Assembly (NCBI GenBank): GCA_039814545.1
Contig: JBCCBB010000003.1
Span: 62,001-126,000 of the forward strand
Reading direction: 5' to 3'
DNA length: 64,000 bases
Source: CALBPI01 sp039814545
Lineage (GTDB): Bacteria > Pseudomonadota > Gammaproteobacteria > Steroidobacterales > Woeseiaceae
Positions 43,435 to 53,250 of this stretch are shown one piece after another. The notes beneath the pieces are model-generated. The model ran no database searches and was not told the origin of the DNA. It saw only the letters and a program-made list of their open reading frames with translations. Position 1 is the first letter of the stretch; each line of letters begins with the position of its first letter. A program made the position numbers and the translations under genes.

Positions 43435-44370
43435 TCAGTTCCGCGTGTGGCACCGCAACCACTCGCTAACCCTCGCGCGAACCCGCCCAACGCTTGCTTT
43501 GGAGCTCCCGGTCCAGTGGTGATCCAGGCCTTCGATGAGTTCAAGATGCAGGAGCGCGGACGCGCTCTTGTAGTACGGCTTGAGAGACGCGTGTATTTGC
43601 ACAGAACTCTCGTATGAAATGAGCTCATCGTCCTTGCCATGGATCAGCAGCAGCGACGGCATCGAATTTGCGCTAGCGATTTCCTCGGCTCGACGTACAG
43701 CGTCTGTCTGGTCTGCAATCTTCTCTGCCTCCGACGACCAAGCATAGTCTTGCGAGACTGCGGATTCGTACGCACTTACGCCGCCCCTAAGGCCGTTCGG
43801 CGCATTGAGCACGATTGCGTCTCGCACCCGTACTTTGTTCTCCGCCAACGTCAGTAAGACAGCTGCACCGCCCGCTGAGAAACCAAATAGCGACACTTCC
43901 TCGCCCCAGTCCTCGCCGAGCTTTGCCTCCAGTGCTTTGATGACCGCAGGCAGCTCATCTACCGCGCCGGTCACAACGGGGGCGAAAACCTCGAGGCCAT
44001 AGTCCCGTTGCTGCCGTCTCGCGAGTTCGGCGAGACCGCCTTGTGGTGTACGTTCGCCGAACAATGGGAGGTCTAGGTAAATTTTCGCGGCTGGTACGTC
44101 ATCCAACGGCAAAGCGCTCATAAGTGCATGCTTGTCGCCGGGTGAACCGAAGCCATGCCAAAGCACAACCGGTGGCATTGACATACGCGCTGGAACTCTT
44201 AGGAGTGCCGGCACAGCTGCGAGCGTCACCGGTTCAACTGTCGCCGCATCCACACCCGACACAACTGGACGTTCGCACTTCCCAGACTCTTCGACCGCAT
44301 CACTAGATGTGGTCTCGAGGCACATCAAAAAGCCCAAACAAGCGATAGCCAAGGCCGTCGCTTTGCTCAT
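43435..44370 (-). CDS. Exported alpha/beta-hydrolase
   Basis: A 311-residue protein with a signal peptide (ALAIACLGFLMCLE). The oxyanion region is PPVVLWHGFGSPGDKH, the nucleophile is in SLFGFSAGGAA, Asp in LLIHGKDDELIS and His in LIEGLDHHWTG, so the triad looks complete. It lies 69 bases after the DUF1254 gene on the same strand and is the last gene of the monooxygenase-SDR series. An esterase cleaving the product of the neighbouring monooxygenase is a plausible role (inference). Confidence 0.8.
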   Translation of the reverse strand: MSKATALAIACLGFLMCLETTSSDAVEESGKCERPVVSGVDAATVEPVTLAAVPALLRVPARMSMPPVVLWHGFGSPGDKHALMSALPLDDVPAAKIYLDLPLFGERTPQGGLAELARRQQRDYGLEVFAPVVTGAVDELPAVIKALEAKLGEDWGEEVSLFGFSAGGAAVLLTLAENKVRVRDAIVLNAPNGLRGGVSAYESAVSQDYAWSSEAEKIADQTDAVRRAEEIASANSMPSLLLIHGKDDELISYESSVQIHASLKPYYKSASALLHLELIEGLDHHWTGSSKASVGRVRARVSEWLRCHTRN

Positions 44371-44439
44371 GACACACCTCTCATTTTTTGGCAGTGCCAG
44401 ACACGTGGCCCATGTTGCTACACAAAAATCTGTGGACGG

Positions 44440-45840
44440 TTAGGCTGGTTTTCGAATTAAGGGGGGCGGTACCCACAGTCTGTCTAGAATCGACTGGCCA
44501 GGTAGGTAGGCCCGAAAGACACACTTGAAATGCGCATCAGGCGTTGGCATCCAAACATCTGAAGCGTTGTTTGGTCGTTTGCGTTGAAACGCGAACACTA
44601 TTGAGCCGTCTGGTTGGAATGAAAGATCGTCACTATGAGAGTTGATTGCATACCGGTTTAGTTCGTTCTCGTAGAAGTAAAAGCGCTGATCAGCTGAGGT
44701 TGCGTACATGCTGATAGACCAGAACGCCTTTGTAGGGACACCCTCGGCAGGGAGCACCATACGATATACCTGGTTGCCGTCGAGTAGAGCACCTGAGTCA
44801 TCCGTAGTACTCCTAAAATAGACCGCTTCTTCCGCTGTGAGCGCGCCAAACCCTGTTAAGGCAGTACCCGCACGAACCTCATCATTCGTGCCGAAAGCGC
44901 CGAGGATTGGCGGTGGCGTAGTCCAACCGGTCTGTGTTTTCTCGAATGCTTCGACTTGGGATGAGATCCGACCCTCGATCTCTGTCACCCCTCGCGTCCA
45001 TATTCGTTTCTTGAGTGCGGGCAGATACTTGAATGTATCTAGGTCGCCGGGCGAAATTCCAAAGTCCTCAAACGCCACGGCACGCGCTGTGTGTGCAGCG
45101 TCCTGGTTTCTTCCCAAGATTTCATTTGTCAGAGCGAGGAAATTGCCCGCATCCGGTCGTTCAGATGGTGTTGTCAAGAACGGCCTTGTCGTTCCACTGG
45201 GATGCACGGGTCGAACTCTGATTTGCGACTGAACGGATCGAGCGTCGTCGAGATCTTTCGCGCCCGCGACGAAGATTCGGCCTAACATCCAGACATCGTT
45301 TGCCTCAAGTCGGATCAATTCAGCGTCTTGCGGGACATCTACCGACTGTCCTGGCCCAATGATCCAGAACCGTCCGCCGCGTCCTTCCGTCGCTCTGGAG
45401 CCGATATAGGCGACCAGATCATTGAAAGGATCCATAAATGCTATTGAGACATACCTGTCGCGCGAGTCAGGAGCAAAGAGTTCTACCGGCCCCGCCGAAA
45501 GATCGAGCACTGCTGAAGTATAGAGTGTGTCGTTGTTGGGAGTCGTAATGGCGCGCGACGAGGCGTCGCTCAACTCGCGATTGTGCAGTTCGCGATTAAC
45601 CAGTGGCCCGCCGCCCCAGTCCGGATACTGTGACTTCGCCGGCTGAGACTCGAAGAGCCGGGTGCCCGGAACCTGACCCGACAGGATTTGAATTCTGCGG
45701 GCAAATTCATGAGGCCCAAAAGCGTATAGCAGCGGTGCTCGGACATCTTCTGCGATCGAGTAAATCTGGTAGAGTCCCGCGCCTCCGGAAAGCGCAGCCA
45801 ATGCACCACCTCCGATTAATACTGATCTTCTGGAAATCAT
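44440..45840 (-). CDS. DUF1254/DUF1214 exported protein
   Basis: A 466-residue protein with a twin-arginine start (ISRRSVLIGGGALAAL) predicting Tat export. The DUF1254 domain is recognised by TTPNNDTLYTSAVLDLSAGPVEL and the C-terminal DUF1214 domain by VPTKAFWSISMYA, ELNRYAINSHSDDL and WMPTPDAHFKCVFRAYLP. The reaction is unknown for the family. It is separated from the SDR gene by 18 bases and clearly belongs to the same operon as the SDR and monooxygenase. Confidence 0.88.
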   Translation of the reverse strand: MISRRSVLIGGGALAALSGGAGLYQIYSIAEDVRAPLLYAFGPHEFARRIQILSGQVPGTRLFESQPAKSQYPDWGGGPLVNRELHNRELSDASSRAITTPNNDTLYTSAVLDLSAGPVELFAPDSRDRYVSIAFMDPFNDLVAYIGSRATEGRGGRFWIIGPGQSVDVPQDAELIRLEANDVWMLGRIFVAGAKDLDDARSVQSQIRVRPVHPSGTTRPFLTTPSERPDAGNFLALTNEILGRNQDAAHTARAVAFEDFGISPGDLDTFKYLPALKKRIWTRGVTEIEGRISSQVEAFEKTQTGWTTPPPILGAFGTNDEVRAGTALTGFGALTAEEAVYFRSTTDDSGALLDGNQVYRMVLPAEGVPTKAFWSISMYATSADQRFYFYENELNRYAINSHSDDLSFQPDGSIVFAFQRKRPNNASDVWMPTPDAHFKCVFRAYLPGQSILDRLWVPPPLIRKPA

Positions 45841-45858
45841 TGATTTGTCCTCCGCTCT

Positions 45859-46713
45859 CTAGTGCTCGTATAGGAGTTCTCGTTGCAGGCGTCTGTTTAG
45901 AATTTTTAAATACGTTGCTGGAAACATGCGGACTACTCTGTCGAGAAGTCGCGCTTGTCGCGTAACGATGATCCGGCTCTTGCCCCGCGCGACGCCAGCT
46001 AGGATGTCCTGCGCCGCTTTCTTGGCAGGGTAGGTCAGGAGTTTGTTTTCGTAGAGTGCCAGCTGTCTTTGACGAAGCGCTTGTACCTCTGGAGTGGCAC
46101 CTGAAGACTCATCATCATTGGCGCTCGCAATGTTGGTTTTTACGCCGCCTGGATGAACACAAATGACCTGCACTGTACGACCCCGCAAGAGAGCATCAGC
46201 TCGTAATGCCTCGGTGAGACCGCGGACGCCAAATTTGGTCGCGCAGTAAATTGGCAATCCTGGCATCGCGGCAAATCCATTCAAACTCGAGATGTTTACC
46301 AGTTTGCCTTCGCCAGACTCTTCAAGACTGGGTAGGAATGCTCTCGACCCGTGTAAGACACCGAGCAGATTGATATCGATGATGCGTTGAATTAGCGCGT
46401 CGGACATTTCGTTCAGCTCACCGACTCCAGAGATACCAGCATTGTTGTAGAGTTGGTGGACAGAGCCGAAGAGGGCTTCGACTGTCTTCGCGTATTGATA
46501 GATCTTGGCGTGGTCGGCCACATCCAAGTGCGCAGAGTGGACGACTGCACCAAGACTTCTCGCGTCTTGTGTTGTTTCGGCGAGCTTATCAACGTCAATG
46601 TCGGACAACGCCAGATTGGCTCCACATCGAGCCAGTTCAAGTGCCAATGCACGCCCAATACCGCCAGCAGAGCCTGTAATAACGCAGGTCTTGCCCTTAA
46701 ACACGTGTCTCAT
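45859..46713 (-). CDS. Short-chain dehydrogenase/reductase (classical SDR)
   Basis: A 284-residue NAD(P)-dependent oxidoreductase. The cofactor loop is ITGSAGGIGRAL (TGxxxGxG), followed by LYNNAGISG and the active site SSLNGFAAMPGLPIYCATK with Ser, Tyr and Lys. It would interconvert an alcohol and a ketone. The C-terminal 60 residues carry an extra basic segment (RIIVTRQARLLDRVVRMFPATYL) typical of SDRs found beside monooxygenases. The start overlaps the monooxygenase stop by 4 bases. Confidence 0.9.
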   Translation of the reverse strand: MRHVFKGKTCVITGSAGGIGRALALELARCGANLALSDIDVDKLAETTQDARSLGAVVHSAHLDVADHAKIYQYAKTVEALFGSVHQLYNNAGISGVGELNEMSDALIQRIIDINLLGVLHGSRAFLPSLEESGEGKLVNISSLNGFAAMPGLPIYCATKFGVRGLTEALRADALLRGRTVQVICVHPGGVKTNIASANDDESSGATPEVQALRQRQLALYENKLLTYPAKKAAQDILAGVARGKSRIIVTRQARLLDRVVRMFPATYLKILNRRLQRELLYEH

Positions 46714-48206
46714 GGTAGTGACGCCGAATTGGAAGTCTTGGAGTCTTTCGCGGAGCCCAAAACAAGGGCGGGATCCAGCACAGGTCGGTTCTTAAGCGAC
46801 CGCCGATCGGCCATATAGTCGAGCGTCATTTCCCACGGATAATCGACGCCCTGCTTCGGAAGCTCATCGAGGGCGCGAAGGACATAGCCGGCACGAAAAT
46901 CAAGCAGAGGTCTTGTATTCGTACCACCGCCGGGGGCGACGGGTACACAAGTGGATTTACCCTCACTGTCCATCGCCGTGATCAGATTGCAAAGGTATCT
47001 GCAGAGGATATCGACTTTGAGCGTCCACGATGAGTTTGTATACCCTATCGCGAATGCAAAATTGGGTACGTCGTTCAGCATCATCCCGCGAAACACCAGT
47101 GCGGAAGGAATGTGGACGATCTCACCATCGATAGAGAGCGGGATGTTGTCGAACAGCTTCAACTTCAGTCCCGTTGCGACGATTACTGCATCAGCTAGCA
47201 CCAGTTTGCCGGATTTCATGCGAATGCCATTTGATTCAAACCGATCAATCTCTCCGGTCTCTATCGTTGCGCTCCCGTTGCTCAATGCTTCGAAAAAGTC
47301 ACCATCGGGCGCCGCGCACAAGCGCTGATCCCAGGGTTTGTAGGGCGGATTGAAGTGGATATCGACTGGGTAGCTATCTGGCAGCAGCTTGGTATTCGCC
47401 CTACGAATAAGGCGCTTCGCACAACTTGGGTATCTTTGGCAAAAGACGTAGAAATAGCGCTGCAAGCGTGTGTTCTTCCATCGCATGATGGCGTGGACAT
47501 AGTGCGCAGGTAAAAAAGTAGTCAGGAACTTTGCGAGACCATCCTGTTTTGGACGTGGAAGGACATAGCTCGGTGTACGTTGAATCTGAGTCACATGTGC
47601 TGCTGTCTTTGCCATAGCTGGTAGGAGCGTGACTGCTGTGGCGCCGCTACCGATGATCGCAACGCGTTTACCGGAGTAGTCAAAGTCGGCGGGCCAAAAT
47701 TGGGGCTGAATTAAGTCACCGAGAAAGCGGTTTTCGCCGTGGAACTCAGGGCGAAACGCCGCCTCGTAATCGTAGTAGCCAGTCGCAGAGAAAACCCAAC
47801 GACACTTGGCGCGGATCAGACCTGACGGACCTTGGACGGCGAGCGTCCAAATAGCCGTGTCACTATCCCAGTCGGCGGTGATAACACTGTGCTTGTAGTG
47901 GATTTTGTTGTTGATGTGGTGCTCATCCACGGTTTCACGAAGATAGTCCATTATTTCTTTCGCTGACGCGATCGAGGTTGAACTCGCCCAAGGCTTGAAA
48001 TCATATGAAAATGTATGAAGGTCGGAGTCGGAGCGAATTCCCGGGTACTTAAACAGATCCCAGGTCCCGCCGAGGCTCTCGCGAGCCTCAAGGATTGCGA
48101 ATGTTTTTTGGGGCAGCTCGCGGGTCAAGTGGCAAGCGCATCCTATCCCAGAGATTCCTGCACCGATGATCAGAACATCAAACACAGTTGTATTGAGGCT
48201 TGTCAT
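46710..48206 (-). CDS. Flavin-containing monooxygenase (EthA-like, Baeyer-Villiger type)
   Basis: A 498-residue FAD/NADPH monooxygenase. FAD-binding GAGISGIG is at 15-22, the class motif SATGYYDYE at about 140-148, and NADPH-binding IIGSGATAV at 184-192. The family signature F-x-G-x3-H-x3-W-P appears as residues 161-172, but with Gln167 where His is normal. The region ALVFRGMMLNDVPNFAFAIGYTNSSWTLK is typical of EthA-like enzymes that turn ketones into esters or oxidise sulfur. The 280 bases to the receptor gene hold its probable promoter, but no clear one was recognised. The operon continues with SDR, DUF1254 and hydrolase. Confidence 0.85.
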   Translation of the reverse strand: MTSLNTTVFDVLIIGAGISGIGCACHLTRELPQKTFAILEARESLGGTWDLFKYPGIRSDSDLHTFSYDFKPWASSTSIASAKEIMDYLRETVDEHHINNKIHYKHSVITADWDSDTAIWTLAVQGPSGLIRAKCRWVFSATGYYDYEAAFRPEFHGENRFLGDLIQPQFWPADFDYSGKRVAIIGSGATAVTLLPAMAKTAAHVTQIQRTPSYVLPRPKQDGLAKFLTTFLPAHYVHAIMRWKNTRLQRYFYVFCQRYPSCAKRLIRRANTKLLPDSYPVDIHFNPPYKPWDQRLCAAPDGDFFEALSNGSATIETGEIDRFESNGIRMKSGKLVLADAVIVATGLKLKLFDNIPLSIDGEIVHIPSALVFRGMMLNDVPNFAFAIGYTNSSWTLKVDILCRYLCNLITAMDSEGKSTCVPVAPGGGTNTRPLLDFRAGYVLRALDELPKQGVDYPWEMTLDYMADRRSLKNRPVLDPALVLGSAKDSKTSNSASLP

Positions 48207-48486
48207 ATTTGTGACTCTCTGCGGTTCCTGTGCGATTGCATGCTAAGTAAGAGACACTGATACGAAAGGGCGCGGAGCGACCTGGGTGCGTACATTCCCA
48301 TAAGTGAGTTGCGATCATTTCTCTACGCACGGGACGAAGACCGCCCCATACCGTTTCGCTATCGTCTGGAGGGCATAGGTATTTGCGGTCAAGGGTTGGA
48401 GCAGAATATCGTCCCGGCCGGTCCACCTCTGTTAGCACCATTGCGTAACGAGAAAGGGATGAGACCTGAAAGTGAGCAAGTCACCT

Positions 48487-50952
48487 TTAGAAGTTGTAAC
48501 GGAACTCGACACCATAAGTCCTAGGTACCCCTGCGTAGCCGGCAACGCTTTGCAGCCCCGGCAGTTGAAACGTCTGGAGCAGAACTTCTTCGTCAAGAAG
48601 ATTCTCACCGAAAAAGGAGAGAGACCATGTGTCGTTTGCGGACAGTATTGCTACGCGGCCTCCCACCATAATGAAGTCGCCTTGGCTGACATTTGATGCA
48701 GCGCCTGTCGCAGCGAGCGATTGCTCGGTGACGAATCTCGAGTTGATATGGACTAGCCCGTCAATCGAGTTCAGTAGTGGCCATGCATAAGTAGCAGCTG
48801 CCGTAAGGGTCAGCTCCGGACTCCGTGCAAGTTGCTCACCGCCTTGAACGAGTGTTGTTCCGGTAACAATGTCCTCGGTGAGCTCGACGATGTTGTACGA
48901 GATACCCGACTGAATGGTTAGGCCATCTGTGGGTCTGGCAATGAGATCTAGTTCTGCACCGTAGCTTTCTGCCGGTGCGCTGAAGACAACAAAGTTATTC
49001 CCATTGAAGATCAGGTTCTGAAAACCTTCGATGTTTTGGAAGTAAACCGCGCCGTTCAGCAGAACGGCACCATCTCCTAATGTAGAGTTAACGCCGAGCT
49101 CATAGGCGTCTGCTGTCTCTGCATCAAACTCAAGATCATCCGGACTGGGTGCGATGCCGTTTATGATGGAGTAGTTGAAAGAGGAACGTGCGAGGTTGAA
49201 TCCGCCGGATTTGAAGCCTCGTGAGTAGCTCGCATACGATAGAAGTTCTTCGTTGAGCGCATAGGCGAGCTTCACTGTCCCGGACAGTTGGCTATCGTCG
49301 CGAGTTGCCCTTCCGGTTCCATTGGCTTCCGTATTCAAGGCGGGTGAGCAGACTAACGGGGCAACCGCACCAAGTAGGGGGAGGGCGGTTGGCGTCGCAT
49401 TCAAGAAATCGCACCCCGAGGAGGTCGCATTTAGATCGAAATCGAGTTCCTTCCTCTCATAGGTGAATCGAGCTCCCGTGGTGAGCACGAGGCGCTCATT
49501 GAGCGACCACTCGTTGTGAGTGAAGAGGGCGAGGGCTTGTGTGTCTACCTTAAAGTTATCCGCTTGTTGACCTTCACCATCCTGCACGGGCGGAATGAAG
49601 AAGCCAGCTTGAGCGGGGTTAGCTATCGCGAGGAAGGACGGCACACCTGGCAGTGTTCCGTAGACTTGAAATCCAGTTGGAGCCTGCGCGCTGCGCGTCG
49701 CTTGATTGTAGATGACGTCGACAAAACTGGAAGCGTCGGCTCCGCCGCGAATCGTATCCGTCAACTCGAGCTGCTGGTTGAGATAGAATCCTCCAACCAA
49801 CCAGTTCAATCGCCCTGTGTCCCCTTGAAGGCGGAGTTCCTGCGTAAAGCTCTGATCCTGAGTTTCCAAACCGCCGCGGAAGGATCTGTCCAGCCCGGAT
49901 CCGTCTACATCCTGGTCTCGTAGGACTTCCCAATTTCGATAGGCACTAATTGACGTGAGGTTTACGTCACCAACCGCTCTGTCATATTGAGCAGAAACGC
50001 CCCATTCATCGACCTGTTCGCGGTTTTGCCGGTTTGGAGACAGAGCTACCTCATAGTCCCCAATGTCTGGTGATGCGAAAGGTGTAACACCTTGCGACGC
50101 GGCAATCGCGCCAACGATCGGGGCGAGCGGACCGGGATCAATAACCAGCGAAGCACAACATGCCTCGTCTGAAGATCCAACGTCTCCGATGATCCGAAGT
50201 GTAGAGACATCGCTATCATATTGTAGCTGGCCGCGAACCATGACTCGATCGATATCGTTGATATCCGAACCGGTGTTCACTTCGTGGATGTAGCCGTCTC
50301 GATTGCGAACCACCGCATCCAGTCTGGTGGACCATTGATCACCCAATGGAAGATTGAGAGCGCCTTCCAGCTCCAAGGCCCCGTAGTTCCCCGTGTAGGC
50401 TGAAACATAGCCCTCGGTGTTGTTGCTCGGTGCCACGGTATTGATCGATACCGCACCGGAACTGGTGTTCCGACCAAACAGTGTGCCTTGCGGCCCACGC
50501 AAAACTTCGAGGCTGCTCAGCTCCGGGAGCTCTGAAAGTGCGATACCCGTGCGTGTTCGAAACACACCATCAATGAGCACGCCAACCGATGGTTCAAAGC
50601 CTGGATTGTTCGAGAGTGTCCCAATCCCACGGATGGAGATCAGTGTGCCAGCCGCGGAACTCTCTGTTTGCGTGATCTGAACCGATGGTGCGAGCTGTTC
50701 GAGATCAGAAAGTGCTGTGACATTAGCATTCTCAAGTGTTTCGGCTGACAGCACATTGATGGATGCGGGAACATCTTGGACACTGACGTTTTCACGGCGT
50801 GTAGCGGTGACAGTAATCGTTTCGATAGCGTCTGCGGACGTGTCTTGAGCAAACGTCGGCGTTGTCATTATTGGTGACAGCAATGCTGCTACGGCAAGCC
50901 AAGCGGATGTTACGCGGCGCCGCCTGGAGCGTGGCATGGTTTCGTCGATCAT
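48487..50952 (-). CDS. TonB-dependent outer-membrane receptor
   Basis: An 821-residue receptor with signal peptide (AWLAVAALLSPIMTTPTFA). The TonB box/plug region begins with ETITVTATRRENVSVQDVPASINVL and includes GIGTLSNNPGFEPSVGVLIDGVF and LEVLRGPQGTLFGRNTSSGAV; the barrel ends with GFKSGGFNLA- and VPRTYGVEFRYNF, closing on Phe. It takes up a large or scarce substrate with energy from TonB; the family without siderophore genes nearby often serves lipid-like or aromatic compounds in this lineage. Start at 50952 fits a GGGGGGT ribosome site; an in-frame ATG at 50937 is possible. Divergent from the alkylsulfatase. Confidence 0.93.
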   Translation of the reverse strand: MIDETMPRSRRRRVTSAWLAVAALLSPIMTTPTFAQDTSADAIETITVTATRRENVSVQDVPASINVLSAETLENANVTALSDLEQLAPSVQITQTESSAAGTLISIRGIGTLSNNPGFEPSVGVLIDGVFRTRTGIALSELPELSSLEVLRGPQGTLFGRNTSSGAVSINTVAPSNNTEGYVSAYTGNYGALELEGALNLPLGDQWSTRLDAVVRNRDGYIHEVNTGSDINDIDRVMVRGQLQYDSDVSTLRIIGDVGSSDEACCASLVIDPGPLAPIVGAIAASQGVTPFASPDIGDYEVALSPNRQNREQVDEWGVSAQYDRAVGDVNLTSISAYRNWEVLRDQDVDGSGLDRSFRGGLETQDQSFTQELRLQGDTGRLNWLVGGFYLNQQLELTDTIRGGADASSFVDVIYNQATRSAQAPTGFQVYGTLPGVPSFLAIANPAQAGFFIPPVQDGEGQQADNFKVDTQALALFTHNEWSLNERLVLTTGARFTYERKELDFDLNATSSGCDFLNATPTALPLLGAVAPLVCSPALNTEANGTGRATRDDSQLSGTVKLAYALNEELLSYASYSRGFKSGGFNLARSSFNYSIINGIAPSPDDLEFDAETADAYELGVNSTLGDGAVLLNGAVYFQNIEGFQNLIFNGNNFVVFSAPAESYGAELDLIARPTDGLTIQSGISYNIVELTEDIVTGTTLVQGGEQLARSPELTLTAAATYAWPLLNSIDGLVHINSRFVTEQSLAATGAASNVSQGDFIMVGGRVAILSANDTWSLSFFGENLLDEEVLLQTFQLPGLQSVAGYAGVPRTYGVEFRYNF

Positions 50953-51029
50953 TCGGACCCCCCCGGTTTACGACTCGTTCTTGCACTTTTTTCGTGCTCA
51001 AAAGCGGCCGCGAACTCCTCGGCCAACAA

Positions 51030-51057
51030 TTGTCACGCGCAAGGACAATAGTATAAT
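51030..51057 (+). promoter_or_regulatory. Sigma-70-like promoter of the alkylsulfatase gene
   Basis: TTGTCA at 51030-51035 and a perfect TATAAT at 51052-51057 are separated by 16 bases. This is the best promoter in the window. Transcription would start about 51064 and give a leader of roughly 85 bases before the ATG at 51150. Confidence 0.7.
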
Positions 51058-51058
51058 A

Positions 51059-51079
51059 AATGTCACGATACAAGACATT
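51059..51079. promoter_or_regulatory. Candidate operator overlapping the alkylsulfatase transcription start
   Basis: AATGTC, nine bases, GACATT make a perfect 6-base inverted repeat directly after the -10 box, over the expected start of transcription. A repressor bound here would block the promoter. The TetR-type regulator encoded at 53289-53894 is the natural candidate; whether it binds here is inference. Confidence 0.5.
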
Positions 51080-51149
51080 AGTTTTGCTGCGCCTCATGAG
51101 ACGGCCGCAGCTCAGTCAGTTGCGTCCTACAAACGGATGGAGAATTTAG

Positions 51150-53180
51150 ATGGTTGTCCCCGCGCGATTTTTGTCGGTTCCCTGCCTGGCGATGATCCTT
51201 ATTGGTTGCGGGAAGACCGCTAGCGGTCCTGGAGAATCCGATGCAGGCAGTGAGCCACCTATGACCTCGTACGAGGACCTCCGCCTCCCGCCAGAAGGAG
51301 CAGCGACCGAGGCCACAAGGAAACACAACTCTGAAGCGCGGGGCTCTTCTGGGTTCGATCGGTCAGTGGATCAACAACGAGCTGCACGTGGATTCTTGGG
51401 TCGTATCGAAGACCCCGAAATCAGGGGGCCAGACGGAGACGTCGTCTGGCGGACCAATGCTTACGATTTTTTGGATGAGCCGAGCCCAGACACAGCCCAT
51501 CCAAGCTTGTGGGCACAATCCCGTTTGGTTGCCCGTCATGGCCTTTTCGAGGTTGCAGACGGCATCTATCAAGTCCGTGGATATGATCTCAGTGTCATGT
51601 CGATTATTCGCGGTAAAACGGGATGGATTGTTGTCGACACTTTGACCAACGGGGAGACGGCAGCGGCAGGCCTTCGATTGGTACAGACTTTACTGGGCGA
51701 ACGACCTGTATCCGCTGTCATCTACTCGCACAGTCATGCCGATCACTTTGGTGGCACTGACGGTTTGCTCAATGAGGCGCCCAATGATCGTGCCCAAATC
51801 CCGATCATTGCCCCTTACGGATTTACCCGTGAGGCGGTCACCGAGAATCTCATCGCCGGTCCTCACATGGCCAGACGTGCCACGCTGATGTACGGGAAAG
51901 CTCTAGAGCCTGGCCCAACAGGTTCAATCGGGGCCGGACTCGGCCCTGGTCTTCCCAAGGGAACGGTCTCATTCGTAAGGCCGACAGAAGAGCTCGGACA
52001 GGGCGTGACGCGTAAGACGATTGATGGCGTGAACTTCGAGTTTGTGGATGCAGGCGGCACAGAAGCACCCTCGGAATTCATGTTTTATCTAACCGATCGG
52101 CGAGCTTTGTTTACCGCGGAAGTCGTTACAGGGACCTTTCACAATATCTTGACAATGCGAGGGGCCAAAGTCCGAGATAGCCTGCTCTGGAGCAAAGCCA
52201 TTGATGATGTGTTGATACGTTATGGCAGTCGATCGGACGTGATGTTTGCCGCGCATCATTGGCCCGTTTGGGGAACTGAGAAAGTCATTAATCGTCTTCG
52301 CGCGCATCGTGATGTGTACCGCAACATCCATGACCAAACGATTCGACAGGCCAATGCGGGGAAGACTATGCATGAAGTCTCCGAGATCGTCTCAAAGCCC
52401 AACGTGTCGACTGAAGATCCTTCAATTCTCGATTTCTATGGATCGACAACACATAACGCGAGGGCGGTCTATCAATTCTATTTTGGTTGGTGGGGTGGTG
52501 TACCTGCTGAGTTTGACCCGCACCCCCCCGAAGAGCGTGCAAGACGATTTGTCGAAGCGCTGGGCGGTCCCCAGAATGCACTTGAAGCAGGCAAGAGAGC
52601 TTTCTCATCCGGCGACTATCGTTGGGCGGCAGAGCTCTTCAATAGCATTGTCTTTGTCGGCGACCAAACTGAAACGGCCACGCTTTGGCTTGCGTCGACC
52701 TATGAGCAACTCGGGTTTCAAGCGGAAAGTGGTGCGACTCGAAACTACTTCTTAAGTGCAGCCAACGAACTTCGCACTGGGCAACGAGTGGGGAGCAGTC
52801 TCATAGAAGGAGCCGCTTCGTTTCTTCCCAATATTCCAACGTCGTCTGTATTTGATTCGCTGGCAGCACGGTATGATGCCAGTTCACATGATCGCGAACC
52901 CTATGAGCTCGATTTTGTGTTCACCGACACAAACGAAGTCATCAGCGTTGAGGTCGGACGCGATGTTGTAATCCCAAGATATGGTGTAGGGGCGAAGGCT
53001 CCAGCAGCGACTGTAACGATATCGCGAAAGGTCTTTGATGGGCTTCTGCTGGGTGAGCATAGCGCGCTTGGTCTGATCGTCACTCGAAAGCTCAAGATAA
53101 AGGGCGAAATCAGCGCCGTAGACACCTTTTTTGACGCGCTTGAAAGGCCGCCGGAAGACTTCCCCATTGTGACGCCTTGA
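51150..53180 (+). CDS. Alkylsulfatase, MBL fold (SdsA/BDS1 type), predicted lipoprotein
   Basis: A 676-residue protein with a lipobox LIGC (Cys20) and GGAG before the ATG. The metal-binding motif is SHSHADHFGG (His194, His196, Asp198, His199), with VTGTFHNILTMRG and AAHHWPVWGTEKV supplying further ligands. A dimerisation domain (about 400-530: YQFYFGWWGGVPAEFDPHPP, VEALGGPQNALEAGKRAF) and a C-terminal SCP2-like domain follow, as in SdsA. These enzymes cleave primary or secondary alkyl sulfates to alcohol and sulfate. It is divergent from the receptor/monooxygenase series and followed by a TetR gene. Confidence 0.92.
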   Translation: MVVPARFLSVPCLAMILIGCGKTASGPGESDAGSEPPMTSYEDLRLPPEGAATEATRKHNSEARGSSGFDRSVDQQRAARGFLGRIEDPEIRGPDGDVVWRTNAYDFLDEPSPDTAHPSLWAQSRLVARHGLFEVADGIYQVRGYDLSVMSIIRGKTGWIVVDTLTNGETAAAGLRLVQTLLGERPVSAVIYSHSHADHFGGTDGLLNEAPNDRAQIPIIAPYGFTREAVTENLIAGPHMARRATLMYGKALEPGPTGSIGAGLGPGLPKGTVSFVRPTEELGQGVTRKTIDGVNFEFVDAGGTEAPSEFMFYLTDRRALFTAEVVTGTFHNILTMRGAKVRDSLLWSKAIDDVLIRYGSRSDVMFAAHHWPVWGTEKVINRLRAHRDVYRNIHDQTIRQANAGKTMHEVSEIVSKPNVSTEDPSILDFYGSTTHNARAVYQFYFGWWGGVPAEFDPHPPEERARRFVEALGGPQNALEAGKRAFSSGDYRWAAELFNSIVFVGDQTETATLWLASTYEQLGFQAESGATRNYFLSAANELRTGQRVGSSLIEGAASFLPNIPTSSVFDSLAARYDASSHDREPYELDFVFTDTNEVISVEVGRDVVIPRYGVGAKAPAATVTISRKVFDGLLLGEHSALGLIVTRKLKIKGEISAVDTFFDALERPPEDFPIVTP

Positions 53181-53250
53181 TGCACTAGGCCAACGTATTC
53201 GGATTTGACCGTCAGTCGCATTAGTTGGAAACTTGAGTGAGAACACTATG

